64,000 bases of DNA from Cellulomonas sp. SG140. Its GTDB lineage: Bacteria > Actinomycetota > Actinomycetes > Actinomycetales > Cellulomonadaceae. Both the position numbers and the translations under genes were made by a program. The stretch is taken from the NCBI RefSeq assembly GCF_025770785.1, contig NZ_JANZLA010000012.1:1-64000 (forward strand). Reading direction: 5' to 3'. The notes under the pieces were generated by a model, which saw nothing but the letters and a program-made list of their open reading frames with translations, was not told where the DNA came from and searched no databases. This document shows, in pieces, positions 9,104-19,539 of the stretch. How positions within the stretch are numbered: the stretch's first letter is position 1; each line of letters starts with the position of its first letter.

Positions 9104-10405
9104 ATGACCGACGCCCCCCGGCCAGCGCCCTGGCCAGCACCGTCCGCCGTCGGTCCGCTCGATGCGGTGGTCGAGGTCCCGGGCTCCAAGTCGCTGTCCA
9201 ACCGGTACCTGGTCCTCGCGGCGCTCGCCTCCGGGCCGAGCCGCCTGCACGGCGTGCTGCAGTCGCGCGACACCCGCCTGATGGCCGCGGCCCTCGGCGC
9301 CCTGGGCAGCCGGGTGGTCGAGGAGGACGGCGACTGGCTGGTGGACCCCGGGCCCGTGCGGGGCGGCGTGACGGTGGACTGCGGGCTGGCCGGCACGGTG
9401 ATGCGGTTCCTGCCGCCCGTGGCCGCGCTGGCCGACGGGACGGTGCACTTCGACGGTGACGCGCAGGCCCGCGTCCGGCCGATGGGCCCCGTGCTGGACG
9501 CCCTGCGGGCGCTCGGCGTGCACGTCGAGCAGCACGGCGAGCCCGGACGGCTCCCGTTCACGGTGCGGGGGCACGGCGCGGTGGACGGCGGTCAGGTGGA
9601 CGTCGACGCCAGCGGCTCGAGCCAGTTCGTCTCCGGGCTGCTGCTGGCCGGCGCACGCTACCGGGACGGGCTGACGGTGCGGCACACCGGACCGACGCTG
9701 CCGTCGCTGCCGCACATCGAGATGACGGTCGAGGTGCTGCGGGCCGCCGGCGTGCGGGTCGACGACTCCCGTCCGGCGATCTGGCAGGTGCTGCCGGGAG
9801 CGATCGAGGGACGGGACGTCCGGGTCGAGCCGGACCTGTCGAACGCCGCACCGTTCCTGGCCGCCGCGCTGGTGGCCGGCGGGACGGTGTCCGTGCCCGG
9901 CTGGCCGGCGACCACCACGCAGCCCGGGGCCCTGCTGCCGGACATCCTGACGAGCATGGGCGGCACCGCGAGGCTCGTGGGCGACGTGCTGACGGTCGGC
10001 GGCACGGGTGCCGTGCACGGCGTCGACCTCGACCTGCGTGCGGCGTCCGAGCTCGCCACGACGGTGGCCGCGCTGGCGGTCCTCGCCGACTCCCCCACCC
10101 GGCTGCGCGGGATCGGGCACATGCGCGGTCACGAGACGGACCGGCTGGCGGCACTGGCCGCCGAGATCACGGGCCTCGGCGGCCGGGCCGAGCAGACGTC
10201 GGACGGGCTTGTCATCACCCCGCGCCCGCTGACCGGCGGGGCCTGGCACAGCTACGCCGACCACCGGATGGCGACCGCGGGCGCGCTGATCGGGCTGGCG
10301 GTCCCGGGCGTCGAGGTGGACGACGTGGCGACCACCGCCAAGACGATCCCCGACTTCGTCGGGATGTGGACGTCGATGCTGGCCGGGAACGGGACGCCTG
10401 CCTGA
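9104..10405 (+). CDS. aroA: 3-phosphoshikimate 1-carboxyvinyltransferase (EPSP synthase)
   Basis: 433-residue enzyme of the shikimate pathway joining shikimate-3-phosphate and phosphoenolpyruvate. Conserved elements: [16 protein letters not shown] (substrate lysine and serine), [47 protein letters not shown] and [15 protein letters not shown]. No Shine-Dalgarno sequence precedes the ATG. Instead CTGACG (9070-9075) and TACCCT (9092-9097) lie 16 bp apart, the latter 6 nt before the ATG, so the mRNA is probably leaderless. The stop overlaps the rsgA start by one base (TGATG). Confidence 0.96.
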   Translation: MTDAPRPAPWPAPSAVGPLDAVVEVPGSKSLSNRYLVLAALASGPSRLHGVLQSRDTRLMAAALGALGSRVVEEDGDWLVDPGPVRGGVTVDCGLAGTVMRFLPPVAALADGTVHFDGDAQARVRPMGPVLDALRALGVHVEQHGEPGRLPFTVRGHGAVDGGQVDVDASGSSQFVSGLLLAGARYRDGLTVRHTGPTLPSLPHIEMTVEVLRAAGVRVDDSRPAIWQVLPGAIEGRDVRVEPDLSNAAPFLAAALVAGGTVSVPGWPATTTQPGALLPDILTSMGGTARLVGDVLTVGGTGAVHGVDLDLRAASELATTVAALAVLADSPTRLRGIGHMRGHETDRLAALAAEITGLGGRAEQTSDGLVITPRPLTGGAWHSYADHRMATAGALIGLAVPGVEVDDVATTAKTIPDFVGMWTSMLAGNGTPA

Positions 10406-11466
10406 TGGCGGTGCGGCGGTACGACGAGTCGGACGTCCGGGTGCGCCCCGGCCGCGGCTCTCGCCCGCGGACGAAGCAGCGGCCCGAGCACGCCGACGCG
10501 CGGGTCGGCATGGTCACCGGCGTGGACCGCGGCCGGTACGCGGTGCTGGTCGACCCGGGCGGCCCTGACGAGCAGCCCGTCGTGGCGATGAAGGCGCGCG
10601 AGCTCGGCCGCGAGCGCGTGGTGCCGGGCGACCTGGTCGACGTCGTCGGCGACACGTCCGGCGACGCGGGCACGCTGGCCCGGATCGTGCGCATCGGGGA
10701 GCGCCGGACGGTGCTGCGCCGGACGGCCGACGACACCGACCCCGTCGAGCGGGTCATCGTGGCGAACGCGGACCAGCTGGTGGTCGTCACGGCGCTCGCG
10801 GACCCCGAACCGCGCCCGCGCATGATCGACCGGTGCGTCGTGGCGGCCTACGACGCCGGCATGTCCGCCGTGCTGATGCTGACGAAGGCCGACCTCGCCG
10901 ACCCTGCGCCCCTCAGCGCGATGTACACGCCCGTGGGCGTCCGGGTGCTGGTGACCGGCATGGACGGCGACCGGCTGGTGTCCGGCCTCGACGACGTGCG
11001 CGCGGCGCTGTCCGGCAAGGTGTCGGTGCTCGTCGGCCACTCGGGCGTGGGCAAGTCCACCCTGGTGAACGCCCTGGTGCCCGGGGCGTACCGGGCGACG
11101 GGCGCGGTGAACGACACCACGGGGCGCGGCCGGCACACGTCCTCCTCGGCGATCGCGCTCCGGGTCCCGGGCGACGGGCCGGTCACGTGGGTGGTGGACA
11201 CGCCCGGGGTGCGCTCGTTCGGCCTCGCCCACGTCGAACCGGCCCACCTGCTCGCAGCGTTCGCCGACCTCGCCGAGGTCGCGCAGGCGTGCCCGCGCGG
11301 CTGCACGCACGCCGCCGACGCCCCGGACTGCGCGCTGGACGACTGGGTCTCGGCGGCGCCCGACGATGCCGCTCGAGCCACCCGCACGGCACGGCTCGAC
11401 TCCTTCCGGCGGCTGCTCGCCGCGCGCACGGGCACCGCCGACCCGGACGACCGCACCGAACGCTGA
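10405..11466 (+). CDS. rsgA: Ribosome small-subunit-dependent GTPase A
   Basis: 353-residue circularly permuted GTPase that checks 30S maturation and releases when GTP is hydrolysed on the ribosome. An N-terminal OB fold (about 25-110) is followed by motifs in permuted order: G4 LTKADL, G1 GHSGVGKSTLVNAL, G2-region TTGRGRHTSSS and G3 DTPGVRSF. A C-terminal zinc knuckle (CPRGCTHAADAPDC, with a His) follows. The start at 10405 is set by the TGATG overlap with aroA, giving the basic N-terminus [19 protein letters not shown] usual for the actinobacterial clade. A longer in-frame start at 10366 would run through aroA and is rejected. Confidence 0.94.
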   Translation: MAVRRYDESDVRVRPGRGSRPRTKQRPEHADARVGMVTGVDRGRYAVLVDPGGPDEQPVVAMKARELGRERVVPGDLVDVVGDTSGDAGTLARIVRIGERRTVLRRTADDTDPVERVIVANADQLVVVTALADPEPRPRMIDRCVVAAYDAGMSAVLMLTKADLADPAPLSAMYTPVGVRVLVTGMDGDRLVSGLDDVRAALSGKVSVLVGHSGVGKSTLVNALVPGAYRATGAVNDTTGRGRHTSSSAIALRVPGDGPVTWVVDTPGVRSFGLAHVEPAHLLAAFADLAEVAQACPRGCTHAADAPDCALDDWVSAAPDDAARATRTARLDSFRRLLAARTGTADPDDRTER

Positions 11467-11570
11467 CCGGCCGACACGCCTGGCCGGACCGGCAGCCCGG
11501 AGCCCCCGCCCGGCGCGCTAGCGTGACGGCGACGCGGCCGACCGGCGCCGCCGACCGGAGGGACTCCACG

Positions 11571-12374
11571 ATGGGCTCGCGCCCCGGGTACGACGACGAC
11601 CTGCGACTGGCCCACGTGATCGCCGACCAGGTGGACGCGCTGACCATGGAGCGGTTCCGCGCCCAGGACCTGCACGTCGAGACGAAGCCCGACCTGACGC
11701 CGGTCACGGACGCGGACCGCTCGGCGGAGGAGCTGATCCGCTCCCAGCTGTCCCGCACGCGCCCGCGGGACGCCGTGCACGGTGAGGAGCTGGCGGACAC
11801 CGGGCACGGACCGCGGCGCTGGGTGGTCGACCCGATCGACGGGACCAAGAACTTCGTGCGCGGCGTGCCGGTGTGGGCCACCCTGCTCGCTCTCATGGAG
11901 GGCGACGAGGTCGTCGTGGGCGTCGTCAGCGCCCCTGCCCTGAACCGGCGCTGGTGGGCGGCCGCCGGTTCGGGCGCCTGGACGGGCCGCTCGCTGGCCG
12001 CCGCCCGACAGATCCACGTATCCGCCGTCGACCGGCTGTCGGACGCCTCGCTGTCCTACTCCAGCCTCTCCGGGTGGGAGCAGCAGGGCCGGTTGCCCGC
12101 CTTCCTCGACCTCACCCGCACGGTGTGGCGCACCCGGGCTTACGGCGACTTCTGGTCGCACGTGCTGGTCGCGGAGGGGGCGGTCGACGTGTCCGCCGAG
12201 CCGGAGCTCAAGCTGCACGACATGGCGGCGCTGGTGCCCGTGGTGACCGAGGCCGGCGGCCGGTTCACCTCGGTGCGCGGCGTCCCCGGTCCGCTCGGCG
12301 GTTCGGCGCTGGTGACCAACGGGCGCCTGCACGACGAGGTCCTCGAGCTGCTCGACCCGCTGCCCGGTCGCTGA
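11571..12374 (+). CDS. hisN: Histidinol-phosphatase, inositol-monophosphatase family
   Basis: 267-residue magnesium-dependent phosphatase; actinobacterial HisN removes phosphate from histidinol phosphate in histidine biosynthesis. Metal-binding motifs are GEE (residue about 66), DPIDGTKNF and the C-terminal LHDMAAL, corresponding to the family WDxAA motif. The ATG at 11571 follows a GGAGGGA ribosome site. It lies 104 bp after rsgA, and aroA-rsgA-hisN is a familiar actinobacterial order. Substrate assignment rests on this context and the RGVPVWATLLAL segment typical of HisN; a general inositol phosphatase remains possible. Confidence 0.86.
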   Translation: MGSRPGYDDDLRLAHVIADQVDALTMERFRAQDLHVETKPDLTPVTDADRSAEELIRSQLSRTRPRDAVHGEELADTGHGPRRWVVDPIDGTKNFVRGVPVWATLLALMEGDEVVVGVVSAPALNRRWWAAAGSGAWTGRSLAAARQIHVSAVDRLSDASLSYSSLSGWEQQGRLPAFLDLTRTVWRTRAYGDFWSHVLVAEGAVDVSAEPELKLHDMAALVPVVTEAGGRFTSVRGVPGPLGGSALVTNGRLHDEVLELLDPLPGR

Positions 12375-12408
12375 ACCGCGTCCCTGGCCGCGGACAGCGG
12401 CAGCTCGG

Positions 12409-13164
12409 TCAGAGCCCGAGGGCGTCGGGAAGCTCGGCGAGGCTGTGGATCACCAGCACGTCGGCCTCTGCGACCTCGCTCTCGGGCACCGGCACGCGCC
12501 GTCCGCCGGGCCGGTCCACCCAGACGCCCCGCAGCCCGGCCTCGGAAGCGGCCACCGCATCGACGTCGAGCTCGTCGCCGACGTACGCCGTACGCGCGGG
12601 CTCGGTCCCCAGCAGGCGGCACGCCTCGAGGAAGACCGACGGGTCCGGCTTCCCGACACCGAGCGTGTCGATGCCGACGAGCATCGGCACGCGGTCGAGG
12701 AAGCCCGTGCGCGCCAGCTTGTCGGTCTGGTACGCGACGTGGGCGTTGGACAGGGCGCCGACGCGCAGCCCGGCCGCGAGCAGCCGGTCGATCACCTCCG
12801 ACGCCTCCGGGTGCGCGGCCCAGGCCGCGGTGAAGCCGCCCTCGAACACCTGGTCCCAGGCCTCGAACGCGGCGTCGTCCAGCTCCGGGCCGCCGAACAG
12901 CGCGTGCAGCTCGTTCGCCCGGGCCATCCGCTGCTCACGGTGGCCGGTCTCACCGCGGGTGTACGCCCGGTAGTGGCCGCTCGCGTCGGCCCGCCAGGTC
13001 GCCAGCACCTCGGGCAGCCGCTCGAGCGGCAGGTCCGGCAGGTAGCGGTGGGCGATCACCTCGAACGCGGCGCGGAAGGCACCGCGCGTGTCCACCAGGG
13101 TGTCGTCGATGTCGAACAGCACGCCGTCCAGCCGTGCGCCCGCGCGCGGCACCGCAGCCGTCAC
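12409..13164 (-). CDS. HAD-superfamily hydrolase (phosphatase-like)
   Basis: 251 residues. HAD motif [12 protein letters not shown], motif II LSNAH, motif III lysine in [10 protein letters not shown] and motif [13 protein letters not shown] are all present, so it should be catalytically competent. A four-helix C1 cap lies between motifs I and II (about 35-115). The substrate cannot be told from sequence. It overlaps the end of gltX by 4 bp (ATGA), so it is the last gene of the minus-strand operon and converges with hisN. Confidence 0.88.
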   Translation of the reverse strand: MTAAVPRAGARLDGVLFDIDDTLVDTRGAFRAAFEVIAHRYLPDLPLERLPEVLATWRADASGHYRAYTRGETGHREQRMARANELHALFGGPELDDAAFEAWDQVFEGGFTAAWAAHPEASEVIDRLLAAGLRVGALSNAHVAYQTDKLARTGFLDRVPMLVGIDTLGVGKPDPSVFLEACRLLGTEPARTAYVGDELDVDAVAASEAGLRGVWVDRPGGRRVPVPESEVAEADVLVIHSLAELPDALGL

Positions 13165-14657
13165 AGCGCCGCCCGCAGCGCCGCCAGACGTGCCAGCGTC
13201 GCGTCGCGGCCGAGGATCTCCATCGACTCGAACAGCGGTGGCGACACCCGCCGACCCGTCAGTGCCACGCGCAGCGGCGTGTACGCCAGCCGGGGCTTGA
13301 GCCCCAGCCCGTCGATCAGCGCCGCCTGCAGCGCGTCCTGCGTGGCCGCCGTCGTGAACCCGTCCGCCGCGAGCTGCTGCAGCGCGTCGGTCGCCGCGTC
13401 CAGGATCGTCGCCGCGTCGTCCTTGAGCCCGCCGCGAGCGTCGTCCTCCACCACCACCGCGTCGTCCGCGACGAAGAGGAATCCGAGCATGCCCACGGCC
13501 TCGCCGAGCAGCGTCATGCGGGTCTGCACCAGCGGCGCCGCGGCGGTCAGCACGCCCTGCTGGTCCGCGGGCAGCTCGGCGAAGGTCGCCGCAGCCACCA
13601 GCCCGGCGGCGTGCAGGTACGGGACCAGCCGGTCGCGGAAGTCGTCGGCCTCCAGCAGGCGCACGTGCGCGGCGTTGATCGCCTCGGCCTTCTTCAGGTC
13701 GAACCGGGCAGGGTTCGGGTTGACGTTCGCGATGTCGAAGGCCTCGACCATCTCCTGCACGCTGAACACGTCGTGGTCCGGCGAGATGGACCAGCCGAGC
13801 AGCGCCAGGTAGTTGAGCAGCCCCTCCGGGGTGAACCCGCGCTCGCGGTGCAGGAAGAGGTTCGACTCGGGGTCACGCTTCGACAGCTTCCGGTTGCCCT
13901 CGCCCATCACGTACGGCAGGTGGCCGAACTGCGGCATGACCGTGGCGATGCCGAGCTCGAGCAGCGCGCGGTAGAGGACCACCTGGCGCGGGGTCGACGA
14001 GAGCAGGTCCTCCCCGCGCAGCACGTGCGTGATGCCCATCAGGGCGTCGTCCACCGGGTTGACCAGCGGGTACAGCGGGAAGCCGTTGGCCCGGACGATC
14101 ACGTAGTCCGGCACCGAGCCGGCGCGGAACGTCACCTCGCCCCGGATCAGGTCGTCGAACGTCACGTCCTCGTCCGGCATGCGCAGCCGCAGCACCGGCT
14201 CGCGGCCCTCGGCGCGGTAGGCGGCCTTCTGCTCCTCCGACAGGTCGCGGTCGAACCCGTCGTACCCGAGCTTGGGGTCCCGCCCCGCCGCCCGGTGCCG
14301 CGCCTCGATCTCCTCCGGCGTGGAGAACGACTCGTACGCGTACCCGCCCTCGAGCAGCCGCCGGGCGACGTCCGCGTAGACGTCCATCCGCTGCGACTGC
14401 CGGTACGGCTCGTACGGGCCCCCGACCTCGACGCCCTCGTCCCAGTCCAGCCCCAGCCAGCGCAGCGCCTCGAGCAGCTGCTGGTAGCTCTCCTCGGAGT
14501 CGCGAGCGGGGTCCGTGTCCTCGATGCGGAAGACGAACGTGCCGCCGACGTGCCGCGCGTAGGCCCAGTTGAACAGCGCCGTGCGGATCAGGCCCACGTG
14601 CGGGGTTCCGGTCGGTGACGGGCAGAAACGGACGCGGATCGGGCTCGTGGGGGTCAC
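13161..14657 (-). CDS. gltX: Glutamyl-tRNA synthetase
   Basis: 498-residue class I aminoacyl-tRNA synthetase charging tRNA-Glu. The HIGH motif is [18 protein letters not shown] and the KMSKS motif is KLSKRD. The zinc-binding cysteines found in some GluRS are absent. Because gatCAB is present in the window, this enzyme is probably non-discriminating and also makes Glu-tRNA-Gln for the amidotransferase. The GTG start is preceded on the minus strand by TAGGCT (14669-14664) 6 nt upstream and no ribosome site, suggesting a leaderless mRNA. Confidence 0.96.
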   Translation of the reverse strand: MTPTSPIRVRFCPSPTGTPHVGLIRTALFNWAYARHVGGTFVFRIEDTDPARDSEESYQQLLEALRWLGLDWDEGVEVGGPYEPYRQSQRMDVYADVARRLLEGGYAYESFSTPEEIEARHRAAGRDPKLGYDGFDRDLSEEQKAAYRAEGREPVLRLRMPDEDVTFDDLIRGEVTFRAGSVPDYVIVRANGFPLYPLVNPVDDALMGITHVLRGEDLLSSTPRQVVLYRALLELGIATVMPQFGHLPYVMGEGNRKLSKRDPESNLFLHRERGFTPEGLLNYLALLGWSISPDHDVFSVQEMVEAFDIANVNPNPARFDLKKAEAINAAHVRLLEADDFRDRLVPYLHAAGLVAAATFAELPADQQGVLTAAAPLVQTRMTLLGEAVGMLGFLFVADDAVVVEDDARGGLKDDAATILDAATDALQQLAADGFTTAATQDALQAALIDGLGLKPRLAYTPLRVALTGRRVSPPLFESMEILGRDATLARLAALRAAL

Positions 14658-14733
14658 CGGACAAGCCTATCGAGGCGTCGGCGGCCGCCCTGACGCGCCG
14701 GAACGGCCCCGAGACGACGCCGTCGGACAGCGG

Positions 14734-15213
14734 TCAGGCCGCCGGGACGCCCTTGTTCGCCAGCTGGTCGGCCCGCTCGTTGCCGGGGTCGCCGCGGTGC
14801 CCGTGCACCCACGTCCAGCTGACCTGGTGCCGCGCCAGCTCGGCGTCCAGCTCCTGCCACAGGTCCTGGTTCTTCACCGGCTGCTTGGCGCCGGTCTTCC
14901 AGCCGTTGCGCTTCCAGCCGGCGATCCACCTGGTCACGCCGTTCATCACGTACTGGGAGTCGACGTGCAGCGTCACCGTGCAGGGGCGGGTCAGCACGCG
15001 CAGCCCCTCGATCACCGCGGTCAGCTCCATGCGGTTGTTGGTGGTCAGCGCCTCACCGCCGAACAGCTCGCGCTCGTGGTCGCCGTACCGCATCAACACG
15101 CCCCAGCCACCGCGTCCCGGGTTGCCCTTGCAGGCACCGTCGGTCCACATCTCGACGGTGGTCGGCGCGGCCGCCGCGCCGGCGGGCGGCTCGGCGACGG
15201 TCCGCTCGCTCAC
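14734..15213 (-). CDS. rnhA: Ribonuclease HI
   Basis: 159-residue RNase H1 that cleaves RNA in RNA-DNA hybrids. The catalytic acidic residues are visible in [35 protein letters not shown] and NERADQLA (Asp, Glu, Asp, Asp), and the basic protrusion [17 protein letters not shown] is present as in E. coli RNase HI. The first 20 residues are an Ala-rich extension. It overlaps the upstream FAH-family gene by 4 bp. Confidence 0.95.
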   Translation of the reverse strand: MSERTVAEPPAGAAAAPTTVEMWTDGACKGNPGRGGWGVLMRYGDHERELFGGEALTTNNRMELTAVIEGLRVLTRPCTVTLHVDSQYVMNGVTRWIAGWKRNGWKTGAKQPVKNQDLWQELDAELARHQVSWTWVHGHRGDPGNERADQLANKGVPAA

Positions 15214-15992
15214 CGGCGCAGCACCGGGTTGCGCAGCACGCCGATCTCCTCGACCTCCGCCTCGACCACGTCACGGTGGTTCAGCGGGCCGACGCCCGCC
15301 GGGGTACCGGTGAGGATCACGTCGCCGGGCAGCAGCGTGAACACCTCGGAGATGTAGCTGACCAGGTAGGCGACGTCGAACACCATCGCCGACGTACGCC
15401 CGGACTGGCGCGTCTCTCCGTTGACCCGGGCGGTCACGGCGAGGTCGTCCACGTCGAGCCCCGGCACGATCCACGGTCCCAGCGGGCACGAGGAGTCGAA
15501 GCCCTTGGCCCGCGCCCACTGCGAGTCGGTGCGCTGGACGTCGCGCGCGGTCACGTCGTTGGCGACCGTGAAGCCGAAGACCTTCTCCAGCGCGCGCTCG
15601 GGGCTGACGTCCTTGGTGACCTTGCCGATCACCACGGCCAGCTCCGCCTCGTGCTCCACCTGGTGGGACCAGTCGGGCAGCACGATCGGGTCGTCCGGCC
15701 CGATCACAGCCGTGTTCGGCTTGAGGAACAGCAGCGGCGCGGTCGGCACCTCCACGCCGTGCTCGGCGGCGTGCTCGGCGTAGTTGCGCCCGACGCCGAC
15801 GATCTTGGACCGCGGGATCACCGGTGCGAGCAGCCGCACCCCCTCGTCGGCGAGCGGGATCCGCTCACCGGTCGCCTGGACGGGCGTGAAGATCGGGTCG
15901 CCGGCGATGACGACGAGCTCCTCGTCACCGGGAGCTCCTTCGACGAGGGCGAAGCGGGGATCCCCGCCGGTGGTGAACCTGGCGATGCGCAC
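15210..15992 (-). CDS. Fumarylacetoacetate hydrolase family protein
   Basis: 260 residues with the FAH catalytic fold: [32 protein letters not shown] (metal-binding acidic residues), [13 protein letters not shown], and the C-terminal [14 protein letters not shown]. Members include acylpyruvases, oxaloacetate decarboxylases and 2-hydroxyhepta-2,4-diene-1,7-dioate isomerases; location beside gltX-rnhA does not identify the substrate. The GTG start at 15992 is preceded by TAGGGT (16004-15999) 6 nt upstream, indicating a leaderless transcript that would begin the FAH-rnhA unit. Confidence 0.9.
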   Translation of the reverse strand: MRIARFTTGGDPRFALVEGAPGDEELVVIAGDPIFTPVQATGERIPLADEGVRLLAPVIPRSKIVGVGRNYAEHAAEHGVEVPTAPLLFLKPNTAVIGPDDPIVLPDWSHQVEHEAELAVVIGKVTKDVSPERALEKVFGFTVANDVTARDVQRTDSQWARAKGFDSSCPLGPWIVPGLDVDDLAVTARVNGETRQSGRTSAMVFDVAYLVSYISEVFTLLPGDVILTGTPAGVGPLNHRDVVEAEVEEIGVLRNPVLRR

Positions 15993-16042
15993 GGGCCAAC
16001 CCTAACCAGCCGACGAGCCCGGGCCGACGGCGCCGGCGCCGC

Positions 16043-16864
16043 TCAGGCCCGCGCGAGCACCTCGCCGTGCAGCACGGCGAACCAGCCGTCCTCCTGCTCG
16101 CCCCAGTCCCGCCACGCGTCGGCCAGCAGCTCGAGACCGACCTCGTCGGCGAGCCCGTGCTGCACCGCCTGAGCGGCGAAGTTCGACGTCACGCACCGCT
16201 CCGCCCACAGGCCGGCCCACCAGCGCCGGTCGTGCGGCGTCGCGTACGACCAGACGCCGGCGCCGGGCTCGATGCCGTCCGGGTCGAAGCCCGCCTCGCG
16301 CACCCACGCCAGCAGGTGCCGCCCGGCGTCCGCCTCGGCGCCCAGCGCCGTGGTGACCTCGTGGTAGAGCGCCTGCCACTCGTCGAGCCCGGCCGACGGC
16401 GGGAACCACGTCATGCCCGCGTAGTCCGAGTCGCGCACGGCGACCAGACCGCCTGGCCGGGCCACCCGCCGCATCTCACGCAGCGCCGCCACGGGATCGG
16501 TGAGGTGCTGCAGCAGCTGGTGGGCGTGCACCACGTCGAACGAACCGTCCTCGAACGGCAGCTCGTACGCGTCGGCGCTGCGGAACTCGACGTTGGTGGT
16601 GCCGCGCTCGCGCGCCGCCTCGCGGGCGATGTCCACCACGGCGGCCGAGGAGTCGACGCCGACCACCGCGCCCGGCGCCAGCCGGTCGGCGAGGTCGAGC
16701 GTGATGGTGCCCGGTCCGCACCCGACGTCGAGCAGGCTCATGCCCGGCTCGAGCGACGGCAGGAGGTAGCCCGCGGAGTTCTCGGCGGTGCGCCAGCGGT
16801 GCGACCGCAGGACGCTCTCCTGGTGGCCGTGGACGTAGACGTCCGGGTGCGTGGAGGTGGACAC
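16043..16864 (-). CDS. Class I SAM-dependent methyltransferase (UbiE-like)
   Basis: 273 residues. SAM-binding motif I is SLLDVGCGPGTITLDLA, the acidic loop VVGVDSSAAVVDIA, then DAYELPFEDGSFDVVHAHQ and LREMRRVARPGGLVAV. The C-terminal half (about 170-273) is longer than in plain UbiE and Trp-rich (RRWWAGLWAERC). The substrate is unknown; small actinobacterial methyltransferases of this kind are often called ubiquinone or trans-aconitate type without evidence. The start is taken at GTG 16864, with TACGAT 5 nt upstream. It is divergent from the DUF3516 helicase with a 94-bp intergenic region. Confidence 0.85.
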   Translation of the reverse strand: MSTSTHPDVYVHGHQESVLRSHRWRTAENSAGYLLPSLEPGMSLLDVGCGPGTITLDLADRLAPGAVVGVDSSAAVVDIAREAARERGTTNVEFRSADAYELPFEDGSFDVVHAHQLLQHLTDPVAALREMRRVARPGGLVAVRDSDYAGMTWFPPSAGLDEWQALYHEVTTALGAEADAGRHLLAWVREAGFDPDGIEPGAGVWSYATPHDRRWWAGLWAERCVTSNFAAQAVQHGLADEVGLELLADAWRDWGEQEDGWFAVLHGEVLARA

Positions 16865-16958
16865 ACGCCATCGTAGGCGTCGGCGGCTCCCTCGTTTCAA
16901 GAGACGGAACAGTACGTACCACCATCTGGGATCCGGCCTGCCGTGGGAGACTGGTCGG

Positions 16959-19517
16959 GTGACCGTCGCAGCACCGGGTCAGCGCCTCGTCGACCGGGTG
17001 CCCGCGGATCCCCAGGACCCCGATGCCCTGTACGAGGCGTTCAGCGGGTGGGCCGCCGACCAGGGTCTCGCGCTGTACCCGCACCAGGAGGAGGCACTGC
17101 TCGCCCTGGTCAGCGGCGAGCACGTGATCGTCTCCACCCCCACGGGGTCCGGCAAGTCGCTGATCGCCGCCGCGGCACACTTCGTCGCCTTCGCCGCCGG
17201 CCGCCGCTCCGTCTACACCGCACCGCTCAAGGCCCTGGTCAGCGAGAAGTTCTTCGCGCTGGTGCACATGTTCGGCTCCGCCAACGTCGGCATGATGACC
17301 GGCGACTCGGCGGTGAACCCCACAGCGCCGATCCTGTGCTGCACCGCCGAGATCCTGGCCAACCTCGCGCTGCGTGACGGGCCGGACGCCGACGTCGCCC
17401 AGGTGGTGATGGACGAGTTCCACTTCTACGCCGACCCGCAGCGCGGCTGGGCGTGGCAGGTGCCGCTGCTCGAGCTGACCAAGGCCCAGCACGTGCTGAT
17501 GTCCGCCACCCTCGGGGACGTCTCGTTCTTCGCCGAGGACCTGACCCGCCGCACCGGCCGATCGGTCGCCGTGGTGACCAGCGTCGAGCGCCCGGTGCCC
17601 CTCACCTACTCCTACGCCGTCGAGCCGTTGCACGAGCTGCTGGACGAGCTGGTGCACACCCACCGCGCCCCGGTCTACGTCGTGCACTTCACCCAGAAGG
17701 AGGCCGTCGAACGCGCGCAGGCGCTGCTGTCCACCCCCCTCGCCTCGCGCGAGCAGCGGGATCGCATCGCCGACGAGCTGGGCGGCTTCCGGTTCGGGCC
17801 GGGCTTCGGCCGCACCCTGTCCCGGCTGCTGCGGCACGGGGTCGGCGTGCACCACGCCGGCATGCTGCCCAAGTACCGACGGGTGGTGGAGCGGCTGACC
17901 CAGCAGGGGCTGCTGCCGGTGGTGTGCGGCACCGACACCCTCGGTGTGGGCATCAACGTGCCGATCCGCACGGTGGTGCTGACGTCGCTGGTGAAGTTCG
18001 ACGGTGTGCGCATGCGGCACCTGTCGGCGCGTGAGTTCCACCAGATCGCGGGCCGGGCCGGCCGCGCGGGGTTCGACACCGTCGGCGAGGTCGTCGTCAT
18101 GGCTCCCGAGCACGTGATCGAGAACCGCAAGGCGCTCGCCAAGGCCGGCGACGACCCGCGCAAGGTGCGCAAGATCGTCCGCAAGCAGGCGCCGCCCGGC
18201 CACGTGAACTGGACGGACAAGACGTTCGAACGGCTGCGGGACGCGCCGCCCGAGCCGCTGACCTCGTCGTTCGCGGTGACGCACGCCATGGTGCTCAACG
18301 TGCTGAGCCGCCCCGGCGACCCCGTGGCGGCGATGACCCACCTGCTGCGCGACAACCACGAGCCGGCCGGCGCCCGCGGCCGGCACGTGCGCCGCGCCGT
18401 CGAGGTCTACCGGTCGCTGCGGGCCGCGGGCGTGCTGCAGCGCGAGTGGGTGGAGGATCCGAGCGCCCCGAAGGGTCGCCGCCGCACGGTGCGGCTCACC
18501 CACGACCTGCCCCACGGGTTCGCCCTCAACCAGGCGCTGTCCCCCTTCGCCTACGCCGCGCTCGACCTGCTGGATCGCGACGACCCCGGCTACGCCCACG
18601 ACGTCGTCTCGGTGATCGAGTCCACGCTCGACGACCCTCGTCAGGTGCTCGCCGCCCAGGAGAACAAGGCGCGCGGCGAGGCCGTGGCCGCGATGAAGGC
18701 GGACGGGCTGGAGTACGACGAGCGCATGGCGCTGCTCGAGGACGTGACGTACCCACGACCCCTCGCCGACCTGCTGGCCGTCGCCTTCGCCACCTATCGC
18801 CAGACCAACCCCTGGGTCGCCGACCTGTCCCCCGCCCCGAAGTCGGTGGTCCGCGACCTGCACGAGCGCGCGATGACGTTCGCGGAGTACGTGTCGTTCT
18901 ACAAGCTCGACCGCACAGAGGGCGTGCTGCTGCGCTACCTCGCCGACGCGTACCGGGCCCTGCGCCAGACCGTCCCCGAGGAGCGCCGCACCGAGGAGCT
19001 CGAGGAGATCGTCGAGTGGCTCGGCGACCTGGTGCGCCGCACCGACTCCAGCCTGCTGGACGAGTGGGAGCGGCTGGCGCACCCGGACGAGGCCGACGAG
19101 CCGGCACCGACGACGACCGACGAGGCGCCCCCGCCGATCACCGGCAACCCGCGGGTGTTCCGCGCCCTGGTGCGCGGAGCCCTGTTCCGCCGGGTCGAGC
19201 TGGCGTCCCGCCACGACGTCAGCGGTCTCGCGGCCCTGGGCGACGTGGACGGCGAGGGCCGGTCGTGGGACGCCGACCGGTGGCACGAGGCCCTCGACCC
19301 CTACTGGGACGAGCACGAGGAGATGCTGACCGGGGCCGCCGCCCGTGGCCCGGAGCTGTTCCAGGTCACCCCCGGCTCCACCACCTGGCGCGTGCGGCAG
19401 CTGCTGGACGACCCCGAGGGCGACCACGACTGGCGGATCGACGCCGTGGTGGACCTCGCCGCGAGCGACGAGGCCGGCGAGGTGCGCCTGGTGGTCGAGG
19501 CCGTCGGCGTCCTGTGA
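16959..19517 (+). CDS. DExH-box RNA helicase with DUF3516 C-terminal region
   Basis: 852-residue superfamily 2 helicase of the Ski2-like branch. Motifs: Q/Ia region YPHQEEALLAL, Walker A TPTGSGKSL, DEFH (motif II) within DEFHFYADPQRGWAWQVPL, SATLG (III), GTDTLGVGIN (V) and QIAGRAGRAG (VI). The region from about residue 470 to the end corresponds to DUF3516, the long partner domain typical of this actinobacterial helicase. Probable role is RNA remodelling or decay, but no substrate is known to me. GTG 16959 is chosen because the conserved part starts soon after; an upstream in-frame start would overlap the divergent methyltransferase gene. Confidence 0.9.
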   Translation: MTVAAPGQRLVDRVPADPQDPDALYEAFSGWAADQGLALYPHQEEALLALVSGEHVIVSTPTGSGKSLIAAAAHFVAFAAGRRSVYTAPLKALVSEKFFALVHMFGSANVGMMTGDSAVNPTAPILCCTAEILANLALRDGPDADVAQVVMDEFHFYADPQRGWAWQVPLLELTKAQHVLMSATLGDVSFFAEDLTRRTGRSVAVVTSVERPVPLTYSYAVEPLHELLDELVHTHRAPVYVVHFTQKEAVERAQALLSTPLASREQRDRIADELGGFRFGPGFGRTLSRLLRHGVGVHHAGMLPKYRRVVERLTQQGLLPVVCGTDTLGVGINVPIRTVVLTSLVKFDGVRMRHLSAREFHQIAGRAGRAGFDTVGEVVVMAPEHVIENRKALAKAGDDPRKVRKIVRKQAPPGHVNWTDKTFERLRDAPPEPLTSSFAVTHAMVLNVLSRPGDPVAAMTHLLRDNHEPAGARGRHVRRAVEVYRSLRAAGVLQREWVEDPSAPKGRRRTVRLTHDLPHGFALNQALSPFAYAALDLLDRDDPGYAHDVVSVIESTLDDPRQVLAAQENKARGEAVAAMKADGLEYDERMALLEDVTYPRPLADLLAVAFATYRQTNPWVADLSPAPKSVVRDLHERAMTFAEYVSFYKLDRTEGVLLRYLADAYRALRQTVPEERRTEELEEIVEWLGDLVRRTDSSLLDEWERLAHPDEADEPAPTTTDEAPPPITGNPRVFRALVRGALFRRVELASRHDVSGLAALGDVDGEGRSWDADRWHEALDPYWDEHEEMLTGAAARGPELFQVTPGSTTWRVRQLLDDPEGDHDWRIDAVVDLAASDEAGEVRLVVEAVGVL

Positions 19518-19539
19518 CGTCCCTCTACCCTGGCTGACC

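Noticed and set aside
10366-10404. Earlier in-frame start for rsgA
   Set aside because: Would overlap 40 bp of aroA; ATG 10405 gives a TGATG junction and the conserved N-terminus.
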